Positions 54,931-64,000 of a stretch of 64,000 nt of DNA are shown here, piece by piece. How positions within the stretch are numbered: the stretch's first letter is position 1; every line of letters begins with the position of its first letter. Source of the DNA: Tetradesmus obliquus (Eukaryota; Chlorophyta; Chlorophyceae; Sphaeropleales; Scenedesmaceae). The notes under the pieces are model-generated. The model saw only the letters and a list, made by a program, of their open reading frames with translations, was not told the DNA's origin and made no database searches. The DNA is taken from positions 2,716,501 through 2,780,500 of the forward strand of contig CP126205.1 in NCBI GenBank assembly GCA_030272155.1. Reading direction: 5' to 3'. Position numbers and translations under genes: made by a program.

Positions 54931-56409
54931 AATGCGGCTGGCTTGGACACCCTGTGGTAGGTGGCCAGCATGCCACCATAGCTGCCTGCAGGCGCAGAAG
55001 GATAGCCGGCACACAGCTTTGTCAGGATAGTCGGCACACAGCACACAGCACACAGCACACAGCATACAGCATACAGCACACAGCACACAGCTGTGCAGGA
55101 TGGTCTGCACACAGCAGGATATTCGACACACAGCAGGATAGTTGGCACACAGTTTTGGACATTGCGTTAGATACAGCTGCCAACAGACGGCATGCCGATA
55201 TGTGATCGTGAAGTGCGCTGGCAGCTCAACAGTAGAGACTGCGCACACACGCCACGTTACCTTGCTGCAGACCACATCCTGGTGACTTTAGTTGGATGCC
55301 ATGCGTTGTGAGACCGCTTTTGCAATGCGCCCCCATCTGCCTGCTGCAGACTCTGCTAGCCCGGCTGCACACCAAACCTCAAACAACAAGCTGTCTTATG
55401 CATTGTATCAAACATGGTGAGCACAGCTTACCTCCAATCACGATAGCAGGCACTGCTGCAGGCACCCGCAGCTCCCGCCGTACTGCTGCCAGCACAGCAG
55501 CAGTGTCCTCAATGACCTGCTCCACTGACAGCCACCGGTACAGTGCTGAGCTGTTGAGCATGCCGTCGGGCTGGAGGTTGTCAGGAAACGGCTGGCTGTC
55601 CCCGTAGTACCTGCATGATGAATGGCAGAGTAGCAGCAGCCGCCGCAGCAGACACGTGAAGTGCGCAGACGGTGTGGGCATCACATGATCATTGTTGAAT
55701 GTTGGTACTTGGAACGATGTTGGTCATTACCATCATCACTGCTTATGTTGGTTTGCTTATTCATCATCATTTTGCACTGCCCACCTGTGCTCCACCTGCA
55801 GCACCAGCGCATTCATGTCCCGGGCCTGCTCAAATACAATCGGCTGGGAAGGAGTGCCCAGCGGCGACTCGTTGCCCAGGAAGACAATGATGCTGCCCTG
55901 CTGTGCCTGCACTTCAGCCGACATTGTTGCCAACGGCAGCACCCAGCGGCAACACGCAGCAGCAGCGACACAGCAACAGTACAGTGTTTTGGAAGGCATG
56001 CATTGTAACAACACGACTGTGTTGGTTGTTTAAAAGTACATTTGCTGTTAGGACAGCACGTGAGATGAGAACAAGAGTGCGTTAGTACAGAGTCCCTCGT
56101 TGGCTGCTTTGTGCAGCTTGGAGTGTGAATACTGCTGCTTCACCAACTGATGCAGTCCGTTCATTACAGCCTGTACCATTCCAGCTTATTCTTACCTGCT
56201 TCTTTGCACTCTGCGGCCATGCATCATCGCACACCCAGTACGTCTGCTTGAAGCTGCGCTGATCTGCCCGGTCAAAGTGGTCCAGGGTTTGGTCAAAGTG
56301 ACGCTTTTGGCAGTTGAAGTCGAGCACAGGCGGCAGCGGCGGGCTGCGCTGTGCGCTGCTGGCTGTGAGAGAGTAGCCGCTGCTCTTGGGCAATGCTTTC
56401 TCACAGTAG
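52373..56409 (-). CDS. Peptidase S28 (lysosomal Pro-X carboxypeptidase-like)
   Basis: Serine peptidase of the prolylcarboxypeptidase/DPP7 family, normally secreted or vacuolar. Exons (minus): 56197-56409, 55785-55906, 55432-55610, 54856-54985, 54119-54269, 53778-53952, 53318-53566, 52792-53045, 52373-52510; all phases agree. Motifs: QTLDHFD near the start, EHRYYGDSQPF, the nucleophile GGSYGG across the exon 3/4 junction, the Asp region TNGEFDGWAGG, and the His region YKGASHC. The Asp motif has G where most relatives have P (D-P-W). A Gln/Ser-rich low-complexity insert lies between Asp and His regions. The start codon and signal peptide are not resolved; exons at 56801-57432 join in phase and could be an N-terminal extension or another gene. 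Confidence 0.85.
54731..54797 (-). repeat. Echo of S28 exon 4
   Basis: The end of exon 4 (SAPLSFMVGTQQWEDTSH plus GT donor) is repeated about 125 bp downstream with very few changes. Confidence 0.82.
55022..55092. repeat. ACACAGC heptamer microsatellite
   Basis: About nine units of a cacacag/catacag heptamer in the S28 intron after exon 3, next to several longer cggcacacag-type copies. Confidence 0.88.
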
Positions 56410-56800
56410 CTGTACAGGAGTATGCAGCATTGGTTGCATATGGGTGAGCAGAACAAAACACATGAGAAGGACAACTCCTGGCCAGTCAGCTTTTGCCAAC
56501 AACGCAGCAGAGCAAGGCTAAGCTTGGTGATTGCCCTTGCACGTCAATGGCTGCTCACCCTGCCCAGACAGATCTGGCTGTATATAAAATAAAGTCACTC
56601 AACCAATACCAACCGCGCAAAATGCCACAAGTTGATCAAGCAGGCATGCGGCCTCGCGTATAGCCTGCCTTACTCACGTGCCCAGGGCTTCACACAGCTC
56701 AAAAGGCCCCCCGTTCGTCCGTGCATTGCAAGTAGTCCTCCTAGCGCACACACATCTGTTCATACGTCCCTTACACCATGCATGCAGCCCGCTTACTCAC

Positions 56801-57432
56801 GTGTCCAGGGCTTCACACAGCTGAGCAGGCCCTGCATTTGCTGCTGCCACCAGCATGTCCTTGAGCCCAGCATCCCCCAAAAAGAATATGTAGCTGCTGT
56901 AGCTGCAGCGCTGCAGCTCCTGCAGGTGACATAGCAGTGCACAATGCACAGCATGCAACAATCATATGTGCTGGACAAATCGCAAGGAAGCAGCTCGGTG
57001 GGCTTGCCGGCTGCGCTACGGTCCAGGGTACTGTTGGCATTGACGTGCTGTGTTCAACAGTGCTGCTGTTGCTGCTGCTGCTGCAGAGCCAGGTGCATTC
57101 AGACCCTGCAATGCCAGCGTACCACAGTGAACTGCAAACAAGGCACAGGTGGCAGTTCCAACCAGTACTCACCTGTACGAGAGCCTTGGCTGTTTCAATC
57201 CAAACATGATCTAGATCCCCATCATCAACATCAAATTCACGCACCTGCACATATGTTGTGTCCACCTCCAAGTGCCCCGCGATCATTGCTCCATAAGTGC
57301 CATTGATGTGCTGCAGCAGCAGCTTGGACAGCTTCCCAGCTTTGGGGCATTCTGGCAGCCTGGCTGGATTCGACAGCAGCGGCGCCTCCACTGTCTGCTG
57401 CAATGTGAGGCGCAGGAGCTCCCCACTCCTCT
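56801..57432 (-). CDS. Two exons of unknown function upstream of S28
   Basis: Exon 57173-57432 (includes KAGKLSKLLLQHINGTYGA and EFDVDDGDLDHVWIETAK) and exon 56801-56919 (SYIFFLGDAGLKDM, NAGPAQLCEALD) have good GT-AG borders, match in phase, and have balanced composition. The second ends in phase 2, which also fits the first S28 exon. They may be the 3' part of a separate gene whose last exon I cannot find, or the 5' part of the S28 transcript. A decayed echo of the second exon's end with its donor lies at about 56677-56700. Family not recognised. Confidence 0.5.
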
Positions 57433-58558
57433 CTGCAAGAGTCAGATTGTGTGTTCGGCAAGAAGAATCCTGTAACTGAGTTGAGGCAGTTGGCTTGGCG
57501 CGAATGTTGCATTGGTGCTGACATTGACAGCAAGATGTGTCATGAGGTGTGCTACATTGCGCTCCACGACACCCTCACAGGCACTATACACACAAACGTT
57601 ATGGTAGTTTGCCGCCTGACTGACCACAAGCAGTGCCTGTTAACTGGCGGGAGCTACTGCTGTGGTGTGATAAAGTTCAGGCAGTTGCAGCATAATAACA
57701 CCCACCAGCATGCAGCAGCGCCGGTAGGTTTGCATGAAACTCCTCGGTATGAGCGCTGTTCCACCTGCAATGTAAGCAGGAGTGCATGAGGCGTGTGGCC
57801 TGGAATAGAGCAGCAACAGCCTGCAAAGCTGTGGAGAGACTCACGTATCAGTCAGTGGCTTGCACGCTCCTTTATGTCCATAGAAAACCAGAACGATGAT
57901 CGCATAAGCCCACATGGCAATAGACTGCATCCCTTACGGGCTTAGCATGCTATACGGGCGTACACGGTCTTGTCGCCCAGCTGCAAGTGATCCGTTGTGT
58001 TCAGGGCACGTACAGGGCATTCAGCGCTTTGATCACAGAACAGGATGAACGGGCATTCGTTGTTACAGCAGAAAGAGCGGTACAAACGGCTGAACATGCA
58101 AAACCCACGTGGTCTAGGGTTTCAAACAAGCAAGCGTCACATAACCACCTTCACGGGACTCAATATACAACCAGGTTGGCGCACTGCTATGCGTTGCCCG
58201 CCCAACAAATGTCTGCAGCGACTCATCACGACAGCTGAGATTCTGCAAGGCATTCGCTCGCCTTCAAGCACTGCCAAAGTACACCTGCCACCGCAGCGTC
58301 CTGTCAATGCCGGCTGTCATTGCCAGCCAACACCAACTGAGACCAGTCTGTCAGCAACCTGTGCACGCTTTCACTGCTTTATCCCGCAGCTGCTACAAGT
58401 CATACCCGGCGTCTTCCAACAAGTATGTCACAGTGATCACACGTACATCATACATTGCCATCAGACACACACCCCAAACCTCTGGAGCTGCTTTCAGCAA
58501 TGCTGCGCAGCACTTTGTTCCAATCCCATGCATCTCAGCAGCTCAGCTCAGCAAGGCT
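57433..58558. other. Spacer between the unknown exons and CAP-G
   Basis: Includes the 3' flank of CAP-G. An open frame at 57451-57789 (plus) has no splice or domain support and I do not call it. Confidence 0.4.
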
Positions 58559-61500
58559 TCACTGCTGGCTGTTGTCGACAGTTGTTGGGGCCAGTGGCTG
58601 CCTGGCTGTAGCAGAACTCCTGCGGGAGCCTGCCTTGCCCAGCGCTGCTGCAGCAGCAGCAACATCACCCTTGCCGACAGCTGCTGGCGCTGCTGCTGCT
58701 ATCTTCTGGGCAGCTGCCTCCTCTGCACGTGCCCTGCTGCTGTCCTCATTTCCTTCATCGCCGCTGTCGTCATCACTCTCCGTGGCGCTGCTCTCCGATG
58801 ACTCCTCATCCTCATCATCGCTGCTGCTGATTGCAGCAGCCTTGAGCCTGCCTGCCGGCCTGCGCTGCGCAGTCCTTGGCGCTGCTGCTGCACTCGCAGC
58901 GCCAGACCTGCTGCTGCCACCTGCAGCAGCCTTGCGTGTGGTGCGTGGCGCAGCAGGCGTCGCTGCTGCCTCATCCCCAGCAGCAGCAGCAGAGCCCGGC
59001 ATTGGCTTCAGCTCCCGCAGGCACATCTCCTGCATCTGCTCTATCATGCGGTCCAGCGCCTCCGCAGGCAGCTGCTGCTGCTGCTCACTGCTGCCAGCCT
59101 CCTGCAGCAGCCGGCCCAGCAGCAGCTGCACCGATGCGACCTCCTTTTTGAGCGTTGCATCGCTGACCGCTAGCGCCAGCCTGTCAGCCAGGCGCTGCAT
59201 GCACTCAAAGTGGGGCTGCGCCGGGTGCAATGGCAGCTCACACACCACCTGCAGCAGCAGCAGTTGAAGCAGCAGCAGGTAACATCAAGTAAGAGCACGC
59301 AGTTTCAGCAAGCAGGCCAGGCGCTGCATGCACTCAAAGTGGGGCTGGGCTGGGTGCAGTGGCAGCTCACACACCACCTGCAGCAGCAGCAGCAGCAGCA
59401 TGCAGTGTCAAAAAGCAGGCAAGATCGCCCTAGAAGTGGGGCTGGGCTGGGTGCAGTGGCAGCTCACACACCACCTGCAGCAGCAGCAGCATGCAGTGTC
59501 AAAAAGCAGGCAAGATCGCCCTAGAAGTGGGGCTGGGCCGGGTGCAGCGGCAGCTCACACACCACCTGCAGCGGCAGCGCAGGTAACAGCAAGTAAGGGC
59601 ATGCAGGTTCAACAAGCAAGCCAGGTTGATGTTCCAGAAAGCAGGTGTGTTTGGACTACTGGCAGGGCTTGCAACATTTTTAAACGGAAGTCAACCCACA
59701 TCTGCAGCGTTGCAATTGCGCACGCACACGCACACGCCTACATACGTTGCAGCGTCTCACATGCAGGCGCGCACACATGCGCCAGAGCTACTCGACACAC
59801 AGAGCAGCAGCAAACACCCCACCTTGAGCACCGCTGACAGGTGCGGCTTGAACTTGGCGGGCTGCACCTTGGCTGCACGTTGTCTGCATGCCTACACATG
59901 CATATGGCTGCAGCGGCACCACGCACGCTGCACCACGGCTGCAGCACACGCCTCACCTTGAGCACAGCTGATAGGTACGGCTTGAACCTGGGGAACTGCA
60001 CCTTGGCTGCACCTCGGCTGCATGCTAAACATGCAGCCACACGCATACAGCTGCAGCACACCAACGCACGCACACAACAGTAGCAGCCGCAGCATCAGCA
60101 AGCGGCCCACCTTGAGCACAGCCGATAGGTACGGCTTGAACTTGGCTGGCTGCACCTTGGCTGCCAGCAGCGGCGCGCCAGCCTCCACTTCACCCAGCAG
60201 CTGCAGCGCCAGGCTGTCATAGCTGTCACCCAGCAGGGTTGGCACAACACCTACATGCAGAGCAGCAGAGGTTGTGCAGCATGATTAGAGAGAAGGTTTG
60301 TGCGGGGCTGGGGCAAGCACAGCATGTTGGTGCCTGCTGCACCCTCAAGAACCAGCTGCAGCGCCAGCCTGTCATAGCTGGGACCCAGCAGGTTGGAAGC
60401 AGCACCTGCATGGAGAGCAGCAGAACACAGGATGCTTATGCAGGGCTAGGGTGGCGCAGGGTAAGCGCAACATCAGGTGTTGCAACAACAAACGGCAGCC
60501 GCAGCGCCAGGCTGTCGCAGCTGTCACCCAGCAGGCTCGAGACAGCACCTGCATGCAGAGCAGCGATGTGCAGGCAGTGAGGGTGCGCATTGTACTGCAA
60601 AAGACTCGCGCCAGCCTCCACTTCACCCAGCAGCTGCAGCGCCAGGCTGTCATAGCTGTCACCCAGCAAGCTTGGCACAGCACCTGTGCAGTGTGCAGTT
60701 GAGGTGTACAAGCACCAGCTGCAGTGTCAGGCTGCTGCCGGCACAAAACAGCACACAAGCAGTAGCTGCTGATTCATGCAGCGTGCTTCAAAATCATACG
60801 GAGGAGGAGTGTATGGGCCAAGTGGTCCAAATGAATGTTGCGATTCTGTAACAGCAAGCAGCAGCTGCATTTCAAGGCTATAATGGAGTCAAAGCATCAC
60901 CCAAGCAACAGCGCCAGCATCCTCTCACCTGTCGGCTGCTGCTGCTGCTCCGCATCACCGCCGTCTGTCGCCTGCAGCAGCTGCAGCACGTACTTCACCA
61001 GCAGCGCTGCTGGATTCTTCTTGCAGACCACATGCAGCGCCTGCCGCGCAGCAGGCAGCACAGCCGCCACCAGCTGCAGCCTGAACTCCGCATTCGCTGC
61101 TGTGAACACGTCAAAGAACACACTCAGGCACTGCCGCAGCTCCATTGCTGCCTGTGTGGCAGGGTGGAACTGCAGCTGCAGCAGCAGCGCCAGCGCGCGG
61201 CGCAGCAGCCGCGCATGCTGCTGCCGGCTACCGGGAGGGAACGGCGCAGCGCATGTTGCTGCTGCTGCTGCCGCTGGCGGCGGCGTGGCTGCATGCTCTG
61301 AATCGCTGCTGCCATCTGCTGCTGCTGCAGATGCTGCAGCTGGGGTGTAGTGCTCGTAGTGGCGCAGCCATGCACGCTGGTGCAGCAGCAGCTTGCACAG
61401 GGATTCGGCTACTGCTGCCAGCAGCTCTGCAGTTGCGGCTGGCAGCGGTGCTGGTTCTGCCTTAGATGCTGACGTGGGCCTGCAGGAACCAGTGACAGAG

Positions 61501-63855
61501 ACAGACATGGCAACCAAAGAGAGTGGCATCGCACATGGCGCATGCTATGTCTGCTTCGTAGAAGGCAACACCTGTTGGTTTTCCGCATGAGGTTGCTGAG
61601 TATGCCAGCTTGTGCGCTGTACCAAAGTGCGCTGCATGTGCAAAAGCACAAGCTGTGCCCACCTGCCGCCGCGCTTGGGCTTTGCAGCTGTTGCCCGTGC
61701 CTCTGCCAGCAGCACCTCTGCCTGCTCCAGCAGCAGCTCAAGCAGCCCTCTGGACAGCCCAGATGACACATCAGCAGCAGCAGCAACAGCAACACTGTCT
61801 GTAGCATCTACATTTGCCTCGTCACCTGCTGCTGCTGCTGCAGCAGCAGCTGTGCCAGGCGCTCGCAGCATCGCATCCACTGCAGCTGGCCGCAGCAGCA
61901 GTGCGAGGTCTGTCAGGGCTCTGACCGCTGCTCGCTTGGTGGCGTAGCAGCTGTCAGCCAGCAGCAACGGCCCCAGCAGCTGTACAGCACTGGTCAGCAG
62001 CCAGGGCCTGCTGGCGCCAGCCATTGCACACAGCCCTATGCATTCCACTGCTTTGGCCCTGAAATGGCAGCAGCAGAGTGCAGGGAAAGGAACGTGCGTG
62101 TCCGGTGAGAACCGACTGCCATGTCTGGGCGACCTTAAACTTCCTTGGATCCAGTACGTGTTCTCAAATCGCCTGACACGTGTTGCTGCCAACGCTATGG
62201 CACTGAACAGTGCTCAAGTGGGCTGTGCAGCACAGCAGCACTTCCACTTGTTGTGTGCATGCGCAACAGCAACCTACCTGATCTCTGGCTGCTCCTGCTT
62301 CAGCGCCAGCAGCAGCAGCGTCTCCCACAGGCTGTCAAAGCTGATGGCAGCTCCCTCATCTGGCACAGGCCTGCCACTGGGCAGCTGCTGCAGCAGCAGC
62401 TTGATGTATGCCAGGCACTGCAGCACCTGGCTGGGCTCTGCAACACACACTGCAGCGCAAGCAGACAATACAAACATGCACACGTGAGAATCTGGCAGGC
62501 ATAGATTGGAGAAGCTTAGTACGTGCTCTGCTTGTGCTGGCTGCAGTGTCTGGATTTGATCATCTACAATTTTTGAATGTCCACCCTTTGCTGCTGCAGG
62601 GCCCCTCAGTATGCCCAGCAACTCTGGATCCATACTGCCATCTGCTGCTGACTGTCGCTGCTGCTGACTGTCGCTGCTGCTCTGCCTATAGCGCCCGAGC
62701 ATGTTGCTTCCTGCATTCCCCACCTGTGACCGCAGCAGCAGCAGCAGCGCCCGCCTCGCCGCCTGGCTTCGCCAGCAGCCCAGCAGCAGCAGCCAGCGGT
62801 GCAACCCCATCCAGCATCGCCACTGTAAAGCCAGCTCCAGCGCCCTGCACTGCCAGCACCAGCTGCGTCACAGCAGCCTCAAACAGCCCTTCGCCTCCAT
62901 TGCCTGCAAGCTGCAGGCCTGCCGCAGCAGCAGCATCTGCTGCGTCATCATCATCGTCTGACATCAACTCGTCCTCCTGCTCTGCTTCTGACTGAGGGTC
63001 TAGCCCGATTAGCTGCTGCAGGTACGGGGCAGCCATGCTGCGGCTCGCTGCGTCGACCCACTCCTGCGGGCCACAACAGCAGAGCAGGGGACGCCAGCAA
63101 GTGATCAGCATGCGCACAGCGCAGGCAGTCGCCAAAACATACTGTTCACTTTGTTCACAACCTCTGCAGGGCGCTTTCAGCAACACCGGGCCGGCATCCC
63201 GTTCCGCTGCAAACGCTGACGCGCCGAGTGACCGCTTGTATGCAGCAGGCTGCTGCTGAACTCCAACAGAACATGGCGCTGTCCCTAACATACCAAAGGC
63301 TGCCTCAGAACTGTTGCAAGCCTCACCACGCAGCTTGACGCGATGATCATCAGCTGCGCCGCTGCGAAGCGCGCAGCAGGCCCAGCAGCAGCGTGCCGCA
63401 TCACCAGGCCCATCAGCTGGCCTGCAGACTCCGGCAGTGCGCGCTCCAGCACCTGGACAGCAGCAGCAGCAGCAGCAGTAGCACATTGTGTGGCTGAGGG
63501 CACGAGCTTGCCGATTGAACGCATTGTAGTCCGGATGGCTTCCTGCAGGTCCACAAACATGCTTTACATGAGGCCACTCCCGTGCAACATCCAATCCCTG
63601 CGCAACATGCCACAGATCAAACACCAGCTGTCTTGCATGTACCGCACAGGACACGCAGCGGCAGCCTCTTGAACAATGGAAGTCGTCTGTACGCATCAGG
63701 GCACAACCTCTTTTGTGACTGAGCGTCACTCATGCCGCACCTCATGGCGCTCCGCTGCCACTGCTGCCTGCACTGCAGCCCTGGCGCCACCCGTTGCTGC
63801 AGCAGCCAGGCCCTTGCTGATGGCATCGCTGCGCAGCCACTCGCACAGGCAGCGC
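58559..63855 (-). CDS. CAPG: Condensin complex subunit 3 (CAP-G), C-terminal part (partial)
   Basis: HEAT-repeat subunit of condensin, needed for mitotic chromosome compaction. Exons (minus): 63741-63855, 63327-63542, 62724-63063, 62278-62437, 61663-62058, 60929-61479, 60111-60250, 58559-59248; junction phases all agree. Family-like blocks: KAVECIGLCAMAG followed by helical HEAT repeats, and LRQCLSVFFDVFTAANAEFR, which matches the conserved C-terminal Cnd3 domain. An acidic loop (SDDDDDAADA) interrupts the first part. The tail is Ala/Ser/Asp/Glu-rich (SSSDDEDEESSESS) with basic clusters, a likely phosphorylated disordered end. The N-terminal half is beyond the right edge. Several exons have echoes. 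Confidence 0.85.
59331..59565 (-). repeat. Three 5' echoes of the last CAP-G exon
   Basis: The exon start (VVCELPLHPAQPH, after ctgcag) recurs with starts at about 59377, 59474 and 59565; the true start is 59248. Each copy keeps a CTG-rich acceptor. Confidence 0.82.
59823..59990 (-). repeat. Two 3' echoes of CAP-G exon 60111-60250
   Basis: The exon end (QPAKFKPYLSAVLK plus donor) is repeated with ends at 59823 and 59957, about 134-154 bp apart. Confidence 0.8.
60345..60683 (-). repeat. Three 5' echoes of CAP-G exon 60111-60250
   Basis: Copies of the exon start (VPTLLGDSYDSLALQLLGEVE) begin at about 60405, 60548 and 60683. The farthest copy is the most complete and keeps an open frame to EAGASLL. 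Confidence 0.82.
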
Positions 63856-64000
63856 CTGCAGCACACACAAGCAGTTGATGGACAGATGTGCTGAATGTTG
63901 GGTGTGAGGTACAGGGAGTGGTAATGCGCCATAGACAAAGCAACATGTTGGTGCGCTGCTCAATGCCAACGGTGCTGGTTCATATCTCAGTGCTGCCAGT
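63856..64000 (-). other. CAP-G intron reaching the window edge
   Basis: No exon recognised here; the acceptor of the next CAP-G exon is at 63856. Confidence 0.45.

Noticed and set aside
57451-57789. Plus-strand 112-codon frame between S28 and CAP-G
   Set aside because: Overlaps a real minus exon border region, with no splice or domain evidence.

Overview
The window looks like nuclear DNA of a green alga, probably Chlorophyceae and possibly close to Scenedesmaceae/Sphaeropleales. The grounds are intron-rich genes with GT-AG introns, pervasive CAG/CTG repeats inside exons, introns and spacers, a eukaryotic tRNA-Ala, Ty1/copia-type retrotransposons, and a plant-type (ACX2-like) peroxisomal acyl-CoA oxidase. 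The genus-level guess is inference.

Layout. (1) 1-1702 (+): 3' end of a Met/Gly/Pro/Gln-rich gene of unknown function. (2) 4262-18199 (+): a complete 15-exon acyl-CoA oxidase gene. The exons splice in frame to 679 aa with an N-terminal PTS2 peroxisomal signal. Most of its exons are accompanied by degenerate or near-exact tandem copies in the flanking introns. Its intron 11 holds a young non-autonomous LTR element that carries only gag (10764-14181, TSD gtttt). (3) 19375-19447: tRNA-Ala(AGC). (4) 22430-31279: a Copia element, pol on the minus strand, with three 397-bp LTRs. The outermost LTR is inverted, so both ends of the unit are U3 ends, and one 5-bp TSD (ttgca) brackets the whole unit. 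A 2734-bp TIR DNA transposon (TSD gctggggct) sits inside its gag-pol frame. (5) 31998-34270: an array of about eight 280-bp satellite units. (6) 34882-37406: a decayed unknown gene. (7) 40697-45301 (+): an unusual secreted protein gene joining a seven-repeat RCC1 propeller, cysteine-rich SH3-like modules and an FAD oxidoreductase. It is interrupted by a 98-bp snap-back (palindromic) insertion. (8) 45926-54930: a segmental duplication of the 3' half of a peptidase S28 gene. The left copy is a pseudogene and the right copy belongs to the complete-looking gene (52373-56409, minus). A small coiled-coil/membrane gene lies between the copies. (9) 58559-63855 (minus): the C-terminal part of condensin subunit CAP-G, which runs off the right edge and also shows exon copies.

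The strongest overall theme is a local duplication process centred on exons ('exon echoes', periods about 90-250 bp). It is seen in four separate genes (1-1702, acyl-CoA oxidase, S28, CAP-G) but not in the RCC1-FAD gene. The second theme is retroelement biology: both Copia-type elements carry a primer-binding region matching about 30 nt or more of the 5' half of initiator tRNA-Met. No operon logic applies; the genes appear functionally unrelated (peroxisomal beta-oxidation, chromosome condensation, proteolysis, a secreted oxidoreductase). All exon coordinates were worked out by hand from splice sites and reading phase.
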